Positions 37,461 to 49,682 of a stretch of 64,000 nucleotides of DNA are shown here, in pieces. How positions within the stretch are numbered: position 1 is the first letter of the stretch; the number at the start of each line of letters is the position of its first letter. The translations under genes and the position numbers were made by a program. The stretch comes from Hypericum androsaemum. Taxonomy: Eukaryota > Streptophyta > Magnoliopsida > Malpighiales > Hypericaceae. The stretch covers positions 12,763,141-12,827,140 of the forward strand of contig OZ023198.1 in NCBI GenBank assembly GCA_963995505.1. Reading direction: 5' to 3'. Under the pieces are notes generated by a model. The model saw only the letters and a program-made list of their open reading frames with translations, was not told where the DNA came from and ran no database searches.

Positions 37461-39964
37461 AGATCAAGGTAGTTACCATGGAGAAGTTGAAGCTATGCAT
37501 GGCTTCAGCTGGCCAAGTGAACTCATAAGAATGCATGGCATTGCCGAGCAAAGAAGGGGGTTACTGATAAGAGGTGATTGGTGTTGAGATTGTTGGGTTA
37601 TGGAGCCTGAAGGTATTCACGGAAAATATTGGATGATCGAGTAAAGACTACACAGCAAGACAGAGACGAGCCAGCTCACCTGGCGCGTGCCAGGCGAGTT
37701 TGTGAAGGACCCAGCTGTTGCTAAATGTCTAGCGCTCGCTATGAGAAAATTTCTGAATGTACTGGAGCTGATGGCCTTGCGACTGATAGCCCTGTCTAGG
37801 TCAACCTTAAACGCTTTCGAGTTTTGCTTATTTCAAAAATTTCACCCAGTTTAGGGTTGGTCCTATTATACGTAGCCATTTAATACCACTATAATAAGTA
37901 TGACAAGTGTGCGATAAAAGTGTAAAACACAAAGAAGACCTTGGAAAATCCTGGCTTGGCACTCCTCGAGATGTAGTCATTATTGACTAACTAGGTTAGC
38001 AAATTGAGTGTCTTTCACTTTTTTTTCGTTTCAGTCAATCTTTCTCATTACTGCTGGCCCTTATTTTCCCAACATGACGATACCATGATGGAAATAAAAT
38101 GAATCATCTATCAAATCTAAGAGGAAGCCTATCTGGAAAATCAAAATATGTGGCGATGTGACTTCTCCAATGATCGTCAATTTCAATTCAAAATTGGAGG
38201 CGCACATTAGGGAGACCCGGGAATGGAACTATGAGACCTTGCAAAACGTTTGGAGTGGGATGTGGCCATGATCCTTCAATTCTACGCGGGTTGTAACCAA
38301 CCGTGCTCGAGTGGTTTAATATTTAAGATATTGCCTATCTAGTAGATTATACTTTATATATAGTCGAATATCTTTTGATTATTTTGAGAAACTGCTCAAT
38401 GCTTAATAGCAGTACACTACACTTGTGTATATTAGAACTTATTTTTCATGGGTAATACATAGGTCAGTTTATGTTTTAATTATGATTTTTTTTGTAAAGC
38501 TGAAATGTTGTATGAGATAAAACTAAACATTTTAAAAAATCCTAATGTCAACCGCAGCTACGCTGTTTTTTCAATACATGGTTAGGTCATGCCAATTGTG
38601 TATCCGAATGCAATATACTAATAATAACATTGGGTCAAGCACTATGTTGACACTATATAGTAGAATATTCAATATTTCTCAAAGCGACCTCCTTCCACAT
38701 TGAGTGAATATCCAATATTCACTTCTTCTTCTAAATAGTGTTTTAAAACTTTGAATTAGTGTTTTCTAGATTTATATCTAAAACTTCGAATTCAAATATA
38801 TTAGTACTTGAACTTACTCCTATCAGTATGCATGTGTTATTTATCAAAAAAAAAAGTATGCATGTTTTTGATTAAAATTCAATATTTTTATTTTGTTGTT
38901 ATTTTTACTTCATAGTTTGTGAGATTTTTTAATTTTAATTTTTGTTCATATTTTAGAATTTCTGGATTTTGATTTTTCAGAAGCTTATTTTAGGAGTAGC
39001 TTTTTTATCAAGATTTTTAAAAATGTGATCTAACCGGTCGGACCATGAATCGCATGTGTTACTGTCTTAAAATTAGCGGTAAAGATACCGACCTAACAAA
39101 CGGATAAATTCTGGTCGGACTGGGTAGTTCACCAGATTTTTCTAATTAGACCGGACGATTCACCCTGACATGAAATTTGTTGCAAAACCCTTTCAAACTT
39201 CCCTCTTTTTCCCAATTTTTTGAATTTTTGAATTTATCTAATGGTTGAATTCTGGAATGTAATGTGCAGGAGGTCATTTTCAGACATATTTTTAACTATT
39301 TACCTATATTATTTACCTATATATAAATTTAAAATAGTTTTAAAATTTTTATCCGACTGACAGTTTAAATGGTTGGGCCTGTTGTCCTGGAAGTTGGACC
39401 AAAATCTGGGTCATTTTTAAAACCCTTGTTTTTTATGACATTTTTTACTTTTGTATGACTTGAACAAGTTCTTTAATTGAATCCATCTCTTATCATTTGA
39501 ACTAACTTTCATTTGAATTGTCCCAAAGTTGTAAAAAATTTGGATCCTAGAGATTGATTTTTTTGTGAATCTAGTATCCAAGGTCGATAACTGTCGGGTA
39601 TGCATAGAAGTGATTCTTCCAATGATATTTATTTATCCATTCGTCCTGAATTCAAATCTTACGAATAAAAAATATTATTATTACAAAAATTACTCATAAA
39701 TATGGTCCGTCAATAATGGAATCTCGAATTTCATTTCCTATACAAAAAAAGTCAAAAACTTAATCAATCCCTTAAGAATTCTAACAATATTTACTATATT
39801 ACGATGTCATCAGATTTAGCTATCGAGTTACTTGAAGAAAATCCAGAATTGGCTATTGAGACGAGCAAGGAGAAGTATATATTCATTAAACTGACTGATT
39901 TCACAAATTTTCCTTTCAAAAGAAGAAAAGGTAAAAGTTTTTTTAATATTTTGTGGTTTCGTGA
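37461..39964. other. gene-poor AT-rich stretch
   Basis: No gene is supported. About 37590-38040 is more GC-rich and may be the remnant of an LTR (words CTGGCGCGTGCCAGGCG), but no ends were found. The rest is simple AT-rich sequence. Confidence 0.5.
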
Positions 39965-40290
39965 TTTGACATTCCACTATCATATAATTTTAAAATGTTC
40001 AACCGAGTGACAAAGATTTTCTTTTACTAACATCCCACTATTTGAAAAATTCTTTTTACTAAATATTCTCAAGTATAAATAGAAAAAATTGTTATAAATT
40101 ATACGTCGTAGCAAACTAAAAAAAGTAAGTTGAAAACTATTGTAATATTTTTCACATTTTCTTAAATTAATTTTAGGATATTTAGGAGTAACATTATTAA
40201 AAAATGGAGTCTCAATTAGAGAAATATGTATCACTCGATTTGATATTTTAAAACTACGGGATATTTGATATTTTAAAACTACGGGATAAT
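39965..40290. mobile_element. degenerate foldback element
   Basis: The left end (ATAATTTTAAAATGTTCAACCG then AGTGACA) and the inverted right end (TATCACTCG then ATTTGATATTTTAAAAC) are similar over about 40-60 bases with mismatches. The right end also carries a local duplication of GATATTTTAAAACTACGGGA (40240-40288). The boundaries are uncertain. Confidence 0.35.
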
Positions 40291-40707
40291 AGAGTGTGAA
40301 AAAAACAAAAGCATAAAGTAATAAAGTAGACTTTTACGGGGAGAAAATAAAGTACCGGAGGTGTTTGTGTTTCTATTGGTGGGGGGCAGAGATTGAGAAG
40401 AGCAGGGAGGAGAGAGATTCCAAAGAAGAAGACGACATTGATTTTTTGTAAATTTTTTAAAAGGTAAAATAGTTATTAAAAAGATTAAATTGACCGGTGA
40501 TATCAACAGTAAAAATAAAAAATTTACATTATTTTAAATTACAAGCATCAAAAAAATTATTGAAAACAATAAAAATTAAAAAAGATTTGCTTAAACATCA
40601 GGAACCTTAAAGTAATTATCTCAAAAAATAAACACGTTACCATTTGAAAGGGGGAGGTTAGTGTAGTAGAGCAGAAGAGTGAAGAGGAGGAGGAGAGGAG
40701 AGGGGAG

Positions 40708-42678
40708 ATGTTGGGAGAGGAAGGGCTGGACTACGTGCTGGTCCCATGTGGGCTGGCGGTGATGTGGGCCTACCACGTGTGGCTGCTCTTCACCATCCTC
40801 CGCCGCCCGAACCGCACCGTCATCGGCATCAACGCCGACTCCCGCCGCCTGTGGGTCCACTCTCTCATGGCTGTCAGTTCCTCCATACCCCATCTCCCCC
40901 ACACTTTTTGTATCTCTTCCGCTTCTTGTTGCTTCGCTGATTTTATATATTTCGTAAGAATCTTCGTATACAACCAAAAACCTTAATACAATGGTGGTTT
41001 TTAGCCACTTGCTTTGAATTTCTCAACGTGCGACTACAACAATGAATCGCGAGTACGATCCATTCTGATACCGTGTAAGATATCGAACTCCAAACTTTAA
41101 GGTAGCGGGTAGCTGAATCTTTCACACTTATAAACCAGTCTCACCCACCTGCAACGTAGGATTCTCCGTATCTAAATCGATGGGATTTAGGGTCGAATTG
41201 GACAAATTTTGTTGGCTGCAGAGCTGAGGTTTCTGTCTGAAATTGGGCAGTGATCATGTCCTTAAGCAGTTGGAAGAACCCAAGTGAGAGTTTGTGAGCT
41301 TATAGAGTAGAATAAGATGCAGGAGGTATCTTTTCTCTTGTTTTCTGGCATGGTTGCTTTCCTTTTCAGGTAAAGTTTAAGCCTTTATTTGGTTTTCTTC
41401 TGGACCTTGCTGCGTAGGCTTTCGGGTTTTCGATTGAGATATTTGAATGTGAATGGACATGGAAAGAGAGGCAGGGGAGTTAAGCAGCAAATTTTATGTA
41501 GTTTGCATAGTTGGGGCATTGGGAGTGTTTGAACAGAACGGGAATGCCTTTTGTGTAATTAGAGGGAAAGGAAATGTTTTAATGGCCGATTTGTGTTCCA
41601 ACCGGGTTGGGGTATTTAGGTGGTGTTGTTTCTGGTATCATATTTGCGGCAATTAACACGAAGGATGCAATGTTTTGTGTTGAAGATTGCATGATCACTT
41701 GAAGTTAAGGAGTCCCATGATCTAGCATTGGCATGGCTTAGTTATGTATGTTTTGGTTTGGCCCTGTGACGGAACAAGTGCCTCTTGGCTTTTCAATTTA
41801 GGTGCAGACTCGATGAACACGATATGTGAATATCGGTATATGTAGGATTGGAGGCAATGGTTTGATTTCATCTTTGCTCCTAGTTTTATGCATGCTGATT
41901 TAGGATTGAAACGAGTAGAAACTCGCACGATAGCTGTGATAGGAAATCATCTACCTCTGTATGTAGCTTCCTGGATGTGATTTAGTCGTATGCATGCTGA
42001 TTTAGGATTGTTGTCTTTGTGTTTCCAAAGCTTCCTCACTGTTGTTTCCCTTGCATCTCGACCATATGATCGTCGTTCACGTTTTGATCTTTTTGATTGT
42101 GTAATCTTTGATAGGATCCACTCAAGAACGGCACTCTTGCAGTCCAAACCATACGCAACAACATAATGGCGTCGACACTTTTGGCTACAACAGCAATCAC
42201 TCTAAGTTCGCTCATTAGTGTCGTTGTCAGTAGTACATCCAGTTCTAGTTCTTCCGCATCGAAGTTGATATACGGGAATGAGAGTTCTGTCCTTAATTCA
42301 ATCAAATACTTCTGCATTTTGCTATGCTTTCTGGTTGCATTTCTTTGCAATGTGCAGTCTATTAGGTACTATGCCCATGTCAGCTTCTTGGTTACTTTGC
42401 CTACATCAAAAGACAACAAGGACGCCATCGAGTATGTCACGAGAAACTTAAACCGCGGCAGTATGTCTTGGTCCCTGGGATTGAGAGCTTTCTACTTCTC
42501 ATTCCCTCTATTTCTGTGGATCTTCGGTCCGATACCCATGTTCGTTTGCTGCTGCGTGATATCGTCGCTTCTCTATTTCTTGGACACAACTACTAGCTTT
42601 ACAAGGCAGCTGCACACACACTCATTCAGGGAGGAAGGCAATGCTGGTGACGTAGAATCCGCCGGTCATTCCCTGTAA
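40708..42678 (+). CDS. DUF599 family membrane protein
   Basis: Two exons, 40708-40872 and 42115-42678, joined in phase at LMA/DPLKNGTLAVQTIRNNIMAST. The product is 242 residues. Four hydrophobic segments lie at about residues 8-31, 74-93, 114-135 and 174-206, with a Ser-rich loop between the second and third. The signature YHVWLLFTILRRPNRTVIG and the QTIRNNIMAST motif are typical of plant DUF599 proteins, whose biochemical role I do not know. The last 23 codons and the 3' UTR are repeated at 46708, at the start of a segmental duplication. MIR157 copy 1 is the convergent neighbour on the opposite strand. Confidence 0.9.
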
Positions 42679-43999
42679 GTTCCTCTGCATGTGGAATGTC
42701 TCTGAATGTTATTAAGTACTTCTAATTACTGCACATTTTTCGGTTATTTAGTTTGAACTTTGTATTTGTCTATTATGGTTATCTCTCGAGTTAAAATTTT
42801 ACAAATTAGAAAAAATATTATTAAAAAATTCATCGGTTAAATATATCCGGGCAGTACAAGAGCACAATTATAAGTTGGGGTTAAGATATTCATTTCTCTA
42901 ATTCCATGCTACGGAAATATATGGTTGCATAGGCACAAACCCTAGAAGCATCTCAACAAATTTGTTCAAATATTCAATAAACATTTAAACTGATGAGCCA
43001 GTTAAATTTTATTAGCTAAAAATAGACCTAGCTAAAATCATCATCAAGTAGTTGATAGAGTTTTAAAACTGAGCAAGAGTTCCTTGGCAGTCTTCTAGTC
43101 CTCCAATTTGTAGGATTTGGAAGAAAAAAATGTCGACATTGGTTACATTTGAAGTCCTCTAATTTGGAAATTAGTAGCCATTGGCCTACAGGCAATTTCA
43201 TTATAAATTACATTGGAAAGTAGTAGACATGATGTGTGTGGAGTTCAAATTTTTTAGAATGCAGATGTGTTAAACATTTTTCGGGAGGATTTTTGTCATT
43301 CAAAAATCGTACCTGGTTCGAGTCTAAATTAGTCGATCATGTTTCTAGATATCAGTTAGTATCAACATAAAAACCAACTTGATACGGAACAAATTAAATC
43401 TAATTGATCAAATGATCACCTGGAAGCATGTTGATGATACTGATCAACTCCTTGATTTTTCCTCAAGCTGATTATATATCATCTCTTTGCCCAGCCATCA
43501 AATTTAACCTGAGAAATTAAACCAAAGGTTTAAAAGTAGATCAGAAATAAAGGTCAGGAAAAATGAAAATTTTGTCAAGAAGCCTTCCTGATTCAATATC
43601 ATCAACAACTCTTGCAGTGGCCTCACAATACCATATTGCTAGAAAGGTTTCTCTATTTTTTATCTGCAAAGAGGTTAGCTAAATTGGAAATTAGAAGAAG
43701 ACCAGAAAATTAATTAGAAGGAACTAGAATGGAAAACTTAACCAACAAAGCAACTCCAATAAATAGAGACTAAACCATGTTATAGTGTTAAATCAAGGAG
43801 GAATAAAGATGGTTCAGAAATTTGATTGGTGAAGAGTCATAAATAACCATTAATTTGTATTCTATGACGAGGGTTCAAATCTTGGAAGAGACGTCAATTG
43901 ATCATTGATTCGTATTCTACGACCAGGGTTCAAATCCCGAAACAGATGCTGGCTTATAAAGTAAATAAAGAAATTGAATGGAATGGAAGAAGGGAATGT

Positions 44000-44225
44000 T
44001 GAGAGAGTATTTGAAGGTGATGACAGAAGCCTAGAGAGCACAAAGGAATTAGATGCACACACATATAGGTAGGTCAATATTTTCGGAACTGTGGAATCGT
44101 CGGTCGCAGAACCATGGCCAGGCCTAGGTGAGACCCAAAATATCTGAAGATTTGTTTTCTTTTTACCATTTTTGCATATCACCATCTGTGCTCTCTATCT
44201 TCTGTCAACAACATTACAAACTCCT
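44000..44225 (-). ncRNA. MIR157: miR156/157 precursor, copy 1
   Basis: The minus strand at 44208-44188 reads TTGACAGAAGAT then AGAGAGCAC, identical over 21 nt to the mature miR157 sequence known from Arabidopsis (miR156 family). The opposite arm at 44039-44019 reads GCTCTCTAGGCTTCTGTCATC minus its first base, one base different from the known miR157 3p strand. The arms pair well, and pairing continues outward (GAGAGTAGGAGTTTG with CAAATACTCTCTC). The loop is about 148 nt, longer than in copy 2. The miR156 family represses SPL transcription factors and sets the timing of vegetative phase change; no SPL gene is in the window. A TATA box lies about 230 bp upstream. Confidence 0.93.
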
Positions 44226-44435
44226 ACTCTCTCTTTCAATCCCCTCCACCTCTAACCAGCTAGAGCTTACACCTACTAGACTGCTACCCTTTTAAGCATC
44301 TTCTTTGTTTTGGTTCTCGACGAGTTTCTTTAAATGGAAGCCAGGTTGGATGGGAAATACACAAAGAAAGAAACAAAAGACCATGGAGGGAGGGCATATG
44401 TCTGATATATATTATTTGGAAGTCCTACTAGCAGC

Positions 44436-44443
44436 TATTTATA
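44436..44443 (-). promoter_or_regulatory. TATA box of MIR157 copy 1
   Basis: The minus strand reads CTTATAAATAGC. Transcription would start near 44405-44412, about 200 nt before the mature miRNA, a normal distance for a plant pri-miRNA. Confidence 0.7.
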
Positions 44444-44479
44444 AGGAAGAAGAACCAACAAACACTTTGATCAACCAGT

Positions 44480-44790
44480 AAAAAAATTTAAATAAAAAAT
44501 ATCGAGTTCGATCTATTGAGAATACATCAGTGTTAAACACTTATTTGTCATCTTTCAAAGGTCTTACTAGGCTCAAACCTGCATTAATTGCTATAGTGGG
44601 AGTCTAGATACCAAATGATATCAACCATTTTTTGTTGATACCATAAAAACAAGAGGTTTCGAGTTCCAGCTAACAACAGTGTTAAAATATTTGCTTGAAA
44701 GAGCTTTGTCATCTTATAAAAATCCTACTAGGCTCAAACCTAAATTAATCACTAGAATGTGTGTCCGATACTAAACCAAAAAGCCAATGA
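44480..44790. repeat. two adjacent copies of an interspersed repeat
   Basis: Each copy has CGAGTTC(G/C), AGTGTTAAA, TTGTCATCTT, CCTACTAGGCTCAAACCT and a final GATACCAAA/GATACTAAA. Related copies occur at 22615-22740, 43200-43390, 52730-52870 and 53815-54110. They are probably SINE-like, but no clean flanking duplications were found. Confidence 0.55.
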
Positions 44791-46254
44791 CTAGAAGAAG
44801 GATAAGTGGGGGGGTTAGATGATGATACTATTCTACCATAAAAATGATGAAAGGAAGGATCCTATTGTTAGTGTGCTCTTTTACTCCTTCTGGCCTCTGT
44901 CCTGTGTCCTCTTGTAACTGCTTGTCACGAGATAAGCAGAAACTTCTACGTATTCTCCACCAACTGTTACCTCATCCCAAACCCTAAGATGGTCCTCCAC
45001 TTCTAACCATACCCACCAACCATATCTTCTTTTGGTTGGCGAGTAATTTGGGTTACCTCCTACGTATCAAACTTGTAAACTTTTCTCATATTAAGCTAGT
45101 AGGATTTGGTACTTGTTCATCTGGTTAATTAAAATTCGAGTCGGGACTAGAGAGGATCTGGTGCGATGGGATTCATGTGATCTCGAGATAGGATGAGGTT
45201 TATGCACAAAGTCAGAATCATTGAGCGATGTGGGTTTTGGGATCTCTCGACCATTGACGTAAGTACGCAATTAAGATCCACCTCGACCAATTGATTGTTT
45301 GACTTCTCAGGCAATGGGTCGTGGAGACAGTGACCCACTATAGCAAAGTGAATGCACCTGTAACGTCGGTCAGGTCGACCACTAAATTTTGGTAGATCAA
45401 TTGTATATGGATAGTTCTAGTTCACTCAAAAAATTAGAGTTCTAACCGAAATAATTCTTGTATTTATTTTACAAAAAAGTGATGTAAGTGAAAAAATAGC
45501 TGAGGGGATGGAAATAAGGTATCATTTCAAAAAATTTACATAGACGTTCAAAATATTTAGAACATTAGACTTTCAATAAAACTTTTAATTACTCACTATT
45601 TTGGTGTTTATTTTGAATAAATAAAATTTTACTTGTTAAAAAAAACTTGGAGAGGCCAAAGGATATTTGACCTAATAGCACAAAGCGTATGATTTGATAG
45701 ATGTTTAGGGTTCAAACTCTGATAAGGTATAATTCTTGGTGTAAATAATATACTTAAAAAAAATAAAATTAGAAGAGGAAAAGTGAATCATGTAGGTCTA
45801 ACACAAATTGGAAAAAATATTGAAATTTTAACATTTAGTTGTTAAAGAGCGTTTTCATAAATAACATGACGCATATAAATTGACAGAATTTTATTTTCCA
45901 ATTCCTAACATGTAAAAGTTTTAATTTATAGTCAAATATGACTCAAATTTGAATTTGTCATAGAAATTTGGATATCAAATCAATGATCTTGTTGGTTGGG
46001 CCACGGGTAATAAAGATTGTTGTGAGTTTGAGCAATTGAAACCCTATAATTTTATATAACTCTTAATATCCAGATATCTACCGGGCCATTGTTCCAAATT
46101 CTAGTCGAGTATGATTTTTGAATTGTGGCAAAGTTTTCGCATCAAATTTCTTTTATCCAAGTGCGCTATAACAGGTACATTACCAATTAATCCAAGTGCT
46201 TGTTGGGTGAGACACAATATATACATTCAAATTCAATAAGCCTAGGGAAAATTA

Positions 46255-46707
46255 CTATACGGTCTCTCGTATTTGACTAAATATACGTCAAAGTCCTCCA
46301 TGTTTGAAAAATGATTATCTTGTCCCCTTGTTTAATTTTATTATACTTTGGGGTTCTTGTCACCACAATATGTAATTTTTTCTGGTAAAGGTTCACTTGA
46401 AAAGACCAAAATGTTCCCTTTGTATTCTTTCTATCCAACTCTCCTATAAATCAACTGGGAACTTTTTTCCTCCCAAATTTTTACCCTTCTCCTCCAAATT
46501 TCACACAAAAACTTTAGCTGGGTTCGAAGGTCCACGGTCTGGGTTGTGTGAGATTGCATGTATACGAGCTGGACAACTCGAATCGAAGGTACGAGAGCCG
46601 GAAGAAGTCGACTTTAGGGTTCCAAATCGAATCTAGGGTTATGTTCATTCGTTCCCCTTTCTTCCGTTCATCCGTTCCCCCATTCTTTTGTTCCTCCATT
46701 CCAGTAC
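46255..46707. mobile_element. partial relative of the 28235 MITE
   Basis: From GGAAAATTACTATACGGTCT the order of words (TTTGAAAAATGAT, TCTGGTAAAGG, CACTTGAAAAGACC and AAAATGTT) parallels the left half of the MITE at 28235-28530 (TTTGAAAAATGAT, TCTGGCGAAGC, CACTTGAAAAAGC, AAAATGTC). Beyond about 46400 it continues into different sequence with a CTATAAATC word, so it may be the left end of a larger element. It is absent from duplication copy 2. Confidence 0.45.
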
Positions 46708-46776
46708 CTGCACACACACTCATTCAGGGAGGAAGGCAATGCTGGTGACGTCAAATCCACCGTTCATTCCCTGTAA
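46708..46776 (+). pseudogene. duplicated 3' end of the DUF599 gene
   Basis: It encodes LHTHSFREEGNAGDVKSTVHSL and a stop, matching the DUF599 C-terminus with three changes, and the match continues into the 3' UTR to about 46885. There is no start or upstream exon, so it is a duplication remnant. Confidence 0.9.
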
Positions 46777-47129
46777 GTTCCTTTGCATGTGGAATGTCTC
46801 TGAATGTTATGAAATACTTCTAACTACTGCACATTTTTCGTTTATTTTTTGGTTATTTAGTTAGAACTTTGTATTTGTCATTTGGAACTTCACAATTCTC
46901 CTGCCAGAAAAGAGTAGGATCATGTTAATTAGCGACAGCACTTTAGTGCAGAAGTGGCAGATATCTTCAAAAACCACGTCTTCCAGTTTCTAAGCTCATT
47001 TGTTCATAAATATATTAGTAGAATAATAGCGCATGGTGGGTACGATGACAATTGATTTTACCTCATTTTTTTAGGAGTTGGTGAATTAATTCTCACCCCA
47101 TGTGAAAACGAAAAACTTTGTTTGAGAGA

Positions 47130-47205
47130 GGAACAATGCCCAATACTGTCTAATATCTCAGAGTTTAGGCCATCCAGCCTAAATTTTTTTCACCAAAAAA
47201 ATATA
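47130..47205. repeat. SINE-like 3' end
   Basis: GTTTAGGCCATCCAGCCTAA, then ATTTTTTTCACCAAAAAAAT, resembles the tail of the DExH-intron SINE (TTTAGGCCAGCCCACCTAAA, then A-rich). No B box or flanking duplication was seen. Confidence 0.4.
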
Positions 47206-47409
47206 CGAGCATATGTACAAGCGAGACAATCATCCCTCGAAACTTGACATACTTTTTATATTCAGATTTTTCAACATAATATACGTAACTCATAAAAAAA
47301 ATCTCAACAAAAATGTCGCATGATCACAAGTGCGTCAACTTGTTATCTTGTCTCAACTTGACCAAACCGGTTGTCATTTAGTTCCGAAGTCTTCGTCTCC
47401 ATACCCAAC

Positions 47410-48204
47410 AGTTGCAGATAAATTGTGGTAGAATGTCAGAAATGATCTTAAGAACGGGTCCGGAGTGATCGTCACAAGAGCGATTCGAATGAATAGGTAA
47501 AGATGGAAGAAATATGGGAAAAGAGAAAAGAAGAAGTAGATTAGACTTAGTAGAAGAGAAAATAATTGGTGAAAGAGCAAGAACTTTATTGAAAATATGG
47601 GGGAGAGGGGGAAGGAAAAAATATAAAGATAAAAGCTAGAGGCTACATAAGATAAAGGATATGAATTTTTGATGTTTGGTTTGTGGGTCCCTTCATACCT
47701 CTGCCAAGCTCTTGTTATATAGAAAAACTAACCCAACCTCATACATGAAAACCCTAGGACATATTCAATATAGGAAAACCTACCATAGCCCGGCCTAATA
47801 AGGAAAAATCTACAGCCAAAAACTCTAATCTAAGTTTGACCTCGTTTTGTGCCAAATTTGGAGAAGTCATAAACTAGAAAGTTCTAGATCTCTGTCTTCT
47901 CTTTCTGTGGCTTTTTGAATCACAGAAATCTAATACTGGAGCTAAAAGTTACAGTCTATTTACCAAAATAGGTTCAGCAGATCCGCGGCCTAATAAGAAA
48001 AAATCTACTGCCGAAACTTCCAACCCAAGTCTGACCTCCTTCTGCGCCGAATTTGGAGAATTTACAAACTAGAAAGTTGTAAATCTTTGTTTTATCATTT
48101 TGTAGCTTTTAGAATCGCATCAATCAGATATACAAGTAGGAAGATATGGCTATTTTACTAAGATATAGTCAAATAAATCTGCGAATTAATTTTCCGCTCC
48201 AACA
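47410..48204 (-). repeat. 3' LTR of the 47410-51818 element
   Basis: It matches 51012-51818 along its length. A TATA-like TATATAA lies at 47715-47721 on the minus strand. The block CTAATAAG(G/A)AAAAATCTACTGCC and GACCTCCTTCTGCGCCGAAT occurs twice within each LTR. Confidence 0.9.
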
Positions 48205-48374
48205 ATGCCCCCACACGTCAATGTTTTGACGCTAGGAAAATTATTGACATGTATCTGCCCTTAAACATGCAGAAAATCAACTCCACTCCACATATAATCG
48301 GCTAAGACAAGACCGTAAATATATGAAAAATGTGCCATCAAACCGGTCGAGACCTGGCCATCGTAAATGATCAC

Positions 48375-48743
48375 TTATTTGATCATAGGGCACACCATCG
48401 TTGAAGCAAGTTGGTCGAGTAGATGTTTGTCCATATATACCTTAATAACTCCATCTTGATTCACTTTGAATAAGCTCCAACTGAATTGCCTCACTCTTGG
48501 ATCCCACAATAGGCACGTTAAAATCTCGAATAACGGCTCTTTCATATAATGATTATACAAGTTAAGCCTAGAAGATGTGCTTTTAGCATTGGAAATTCCT
48601 TCCTTAGCCGCTTTTGCTGCCATTCTTTCATCTCGGACGATGACAAGGTCTCGAATTAATAGTTTTTTATCTTGAAATACCGGGTTGTCCACAATTTTCT
48701 TAAGACGGTCTATCTTAAACTTCCGTGGCCGAGTAAGAGACAT
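48375..48743 (-). pseudogene. gag-like fragment of the LTR element
   Basis: A 122-codon frame starts MSLTRPRKFKIDRLKKIVDN and ends with a stop at 48375-48377, near the polypurine tract. It follows the upstream 48801-49676 frame after a short gap and frame change. I recognise no domain. Confidence 0.45.
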
Positions 48744-48800
48744 TTGTCCTTCATTGGAACGACCATATAATTGTTGTTGAAGGTCTCTAAGCTTTTGCTT

Positions 48801-49676
48801 TTATTTTTGGATTTTTTGCTCCAACCTTCTTCGTTGAGTCTTCGTGAGAGTCGGCCGATAAGACTCCGGATACTTGTCCCCCAAGTGTGGGTTCGACTTT
48901 CTTGGCATCTCCTTATGTATAGGCTTCGTATGATAACTTGGAGACCTCGTGGGCTGATCACTCGTTATGGGTCGTGTCTCACATGGTTCTTTCTTTGACC
49001 ACGAAAGTTCTTCCTTAGGCACCCAAACCTTGAATGGCTTCTTTTTCTGGAGAACTCCTTGCTCGATTGCTAGTCGAGTGAACACGTCCCTCTTAACCCA
49101 TGCGTACTCAGGCTGACTCTTGCCGTTGCCGGCTAATTTTGACCGTGTTCTTACATCCTTTTCCACACGTATACACCCACCGAAGTGGCGTGTGACTTGA
49201 GGACGCTCGTTGTAATTTGAAACTTTTAATGGTCGAGGTTGAACCAGCACATTAGGTTGTTGCTTCACCATACTCTTGCTTGGTTGAGGAGTTGGAGACT
49301 TGGCTTTATCATCCTTCACCTTCTTTGTCATGTGCACGTCTTGCCCCACGGCCGAGATAATTTTGGCTGATGTATGAGCTTCGATTGCAATGTAGCAACA
49401 TTTTTCATGCCCCCCGGGTGAGATTAAATTCTGACTGATACTCTGACTGTAAGCTTGTCCCCCTGTGTCTTTCCGTTGAGTTAGGACAGAATAGGGCAAG
49501 CAAAGGTGGCTCACTGCCAGTGGAACGAAGGGTGACTCAGATCTCCGTAACAGATGACTCGGCTGAGGCCCTAAAATTCTCTCTGCTAGTGAAGGCCCAA
49601 AGATTCTCTTAGCCGGCGGAGGCCCTAGAATGCCTTTTGTATTTGATACAGCATCTAGGGTTGTCTTGGTTGCCAC
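48801..49676 (-). pseudogene. gag-like frame of the LTR element with LTKTQRRRLEQKIQK
   Basis: 291 codons, rich in Pro, Lys and Ser, end in LTKTQRRRLEQKIQK, which matches the fragment at 13189-13389 in the other element. An internal repeat GPPPAKRIFGPSLAERILGP is seen near the start. No zinc knuckle or protease is seen. Confidence 0.55.
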
Positions 49677-49682
49677 TGTGAC

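Larger units (their letters stand above)
42610..46250. repeat. tandem segmental duplication, copy 1 (DUF599 3' end plus MIR157)
   Basis: This segment is collinear with 46708-46885 and about 52290-55160. Matched landmarks include the DUF599 last codons, GGTTGCATAGGCACAA, GGCAGTCTTCTAGTCCTCC, the miR157 hairpin, GAGATAAGCAGAAACTTC and CAGGCAATGGGTCGTGGAG. The offset at the left end is 4098 bp. Copy 2 is longer because of insertions. Confidence 0.9.

Noticed and set aside
38280..38400. tRNA-like stretch (GTGCTCGAGTGGTTTAA)
   Set aside because: It lacks a cloverleaf and a T-loop; at most a decayed SINE head.
43862..44185. 107-codon minus-strand frame over the MIR157 copy 1 loop
   Set aside because: It overlaps the hairpin and is not kept in copy 2, so it is a chance frame.
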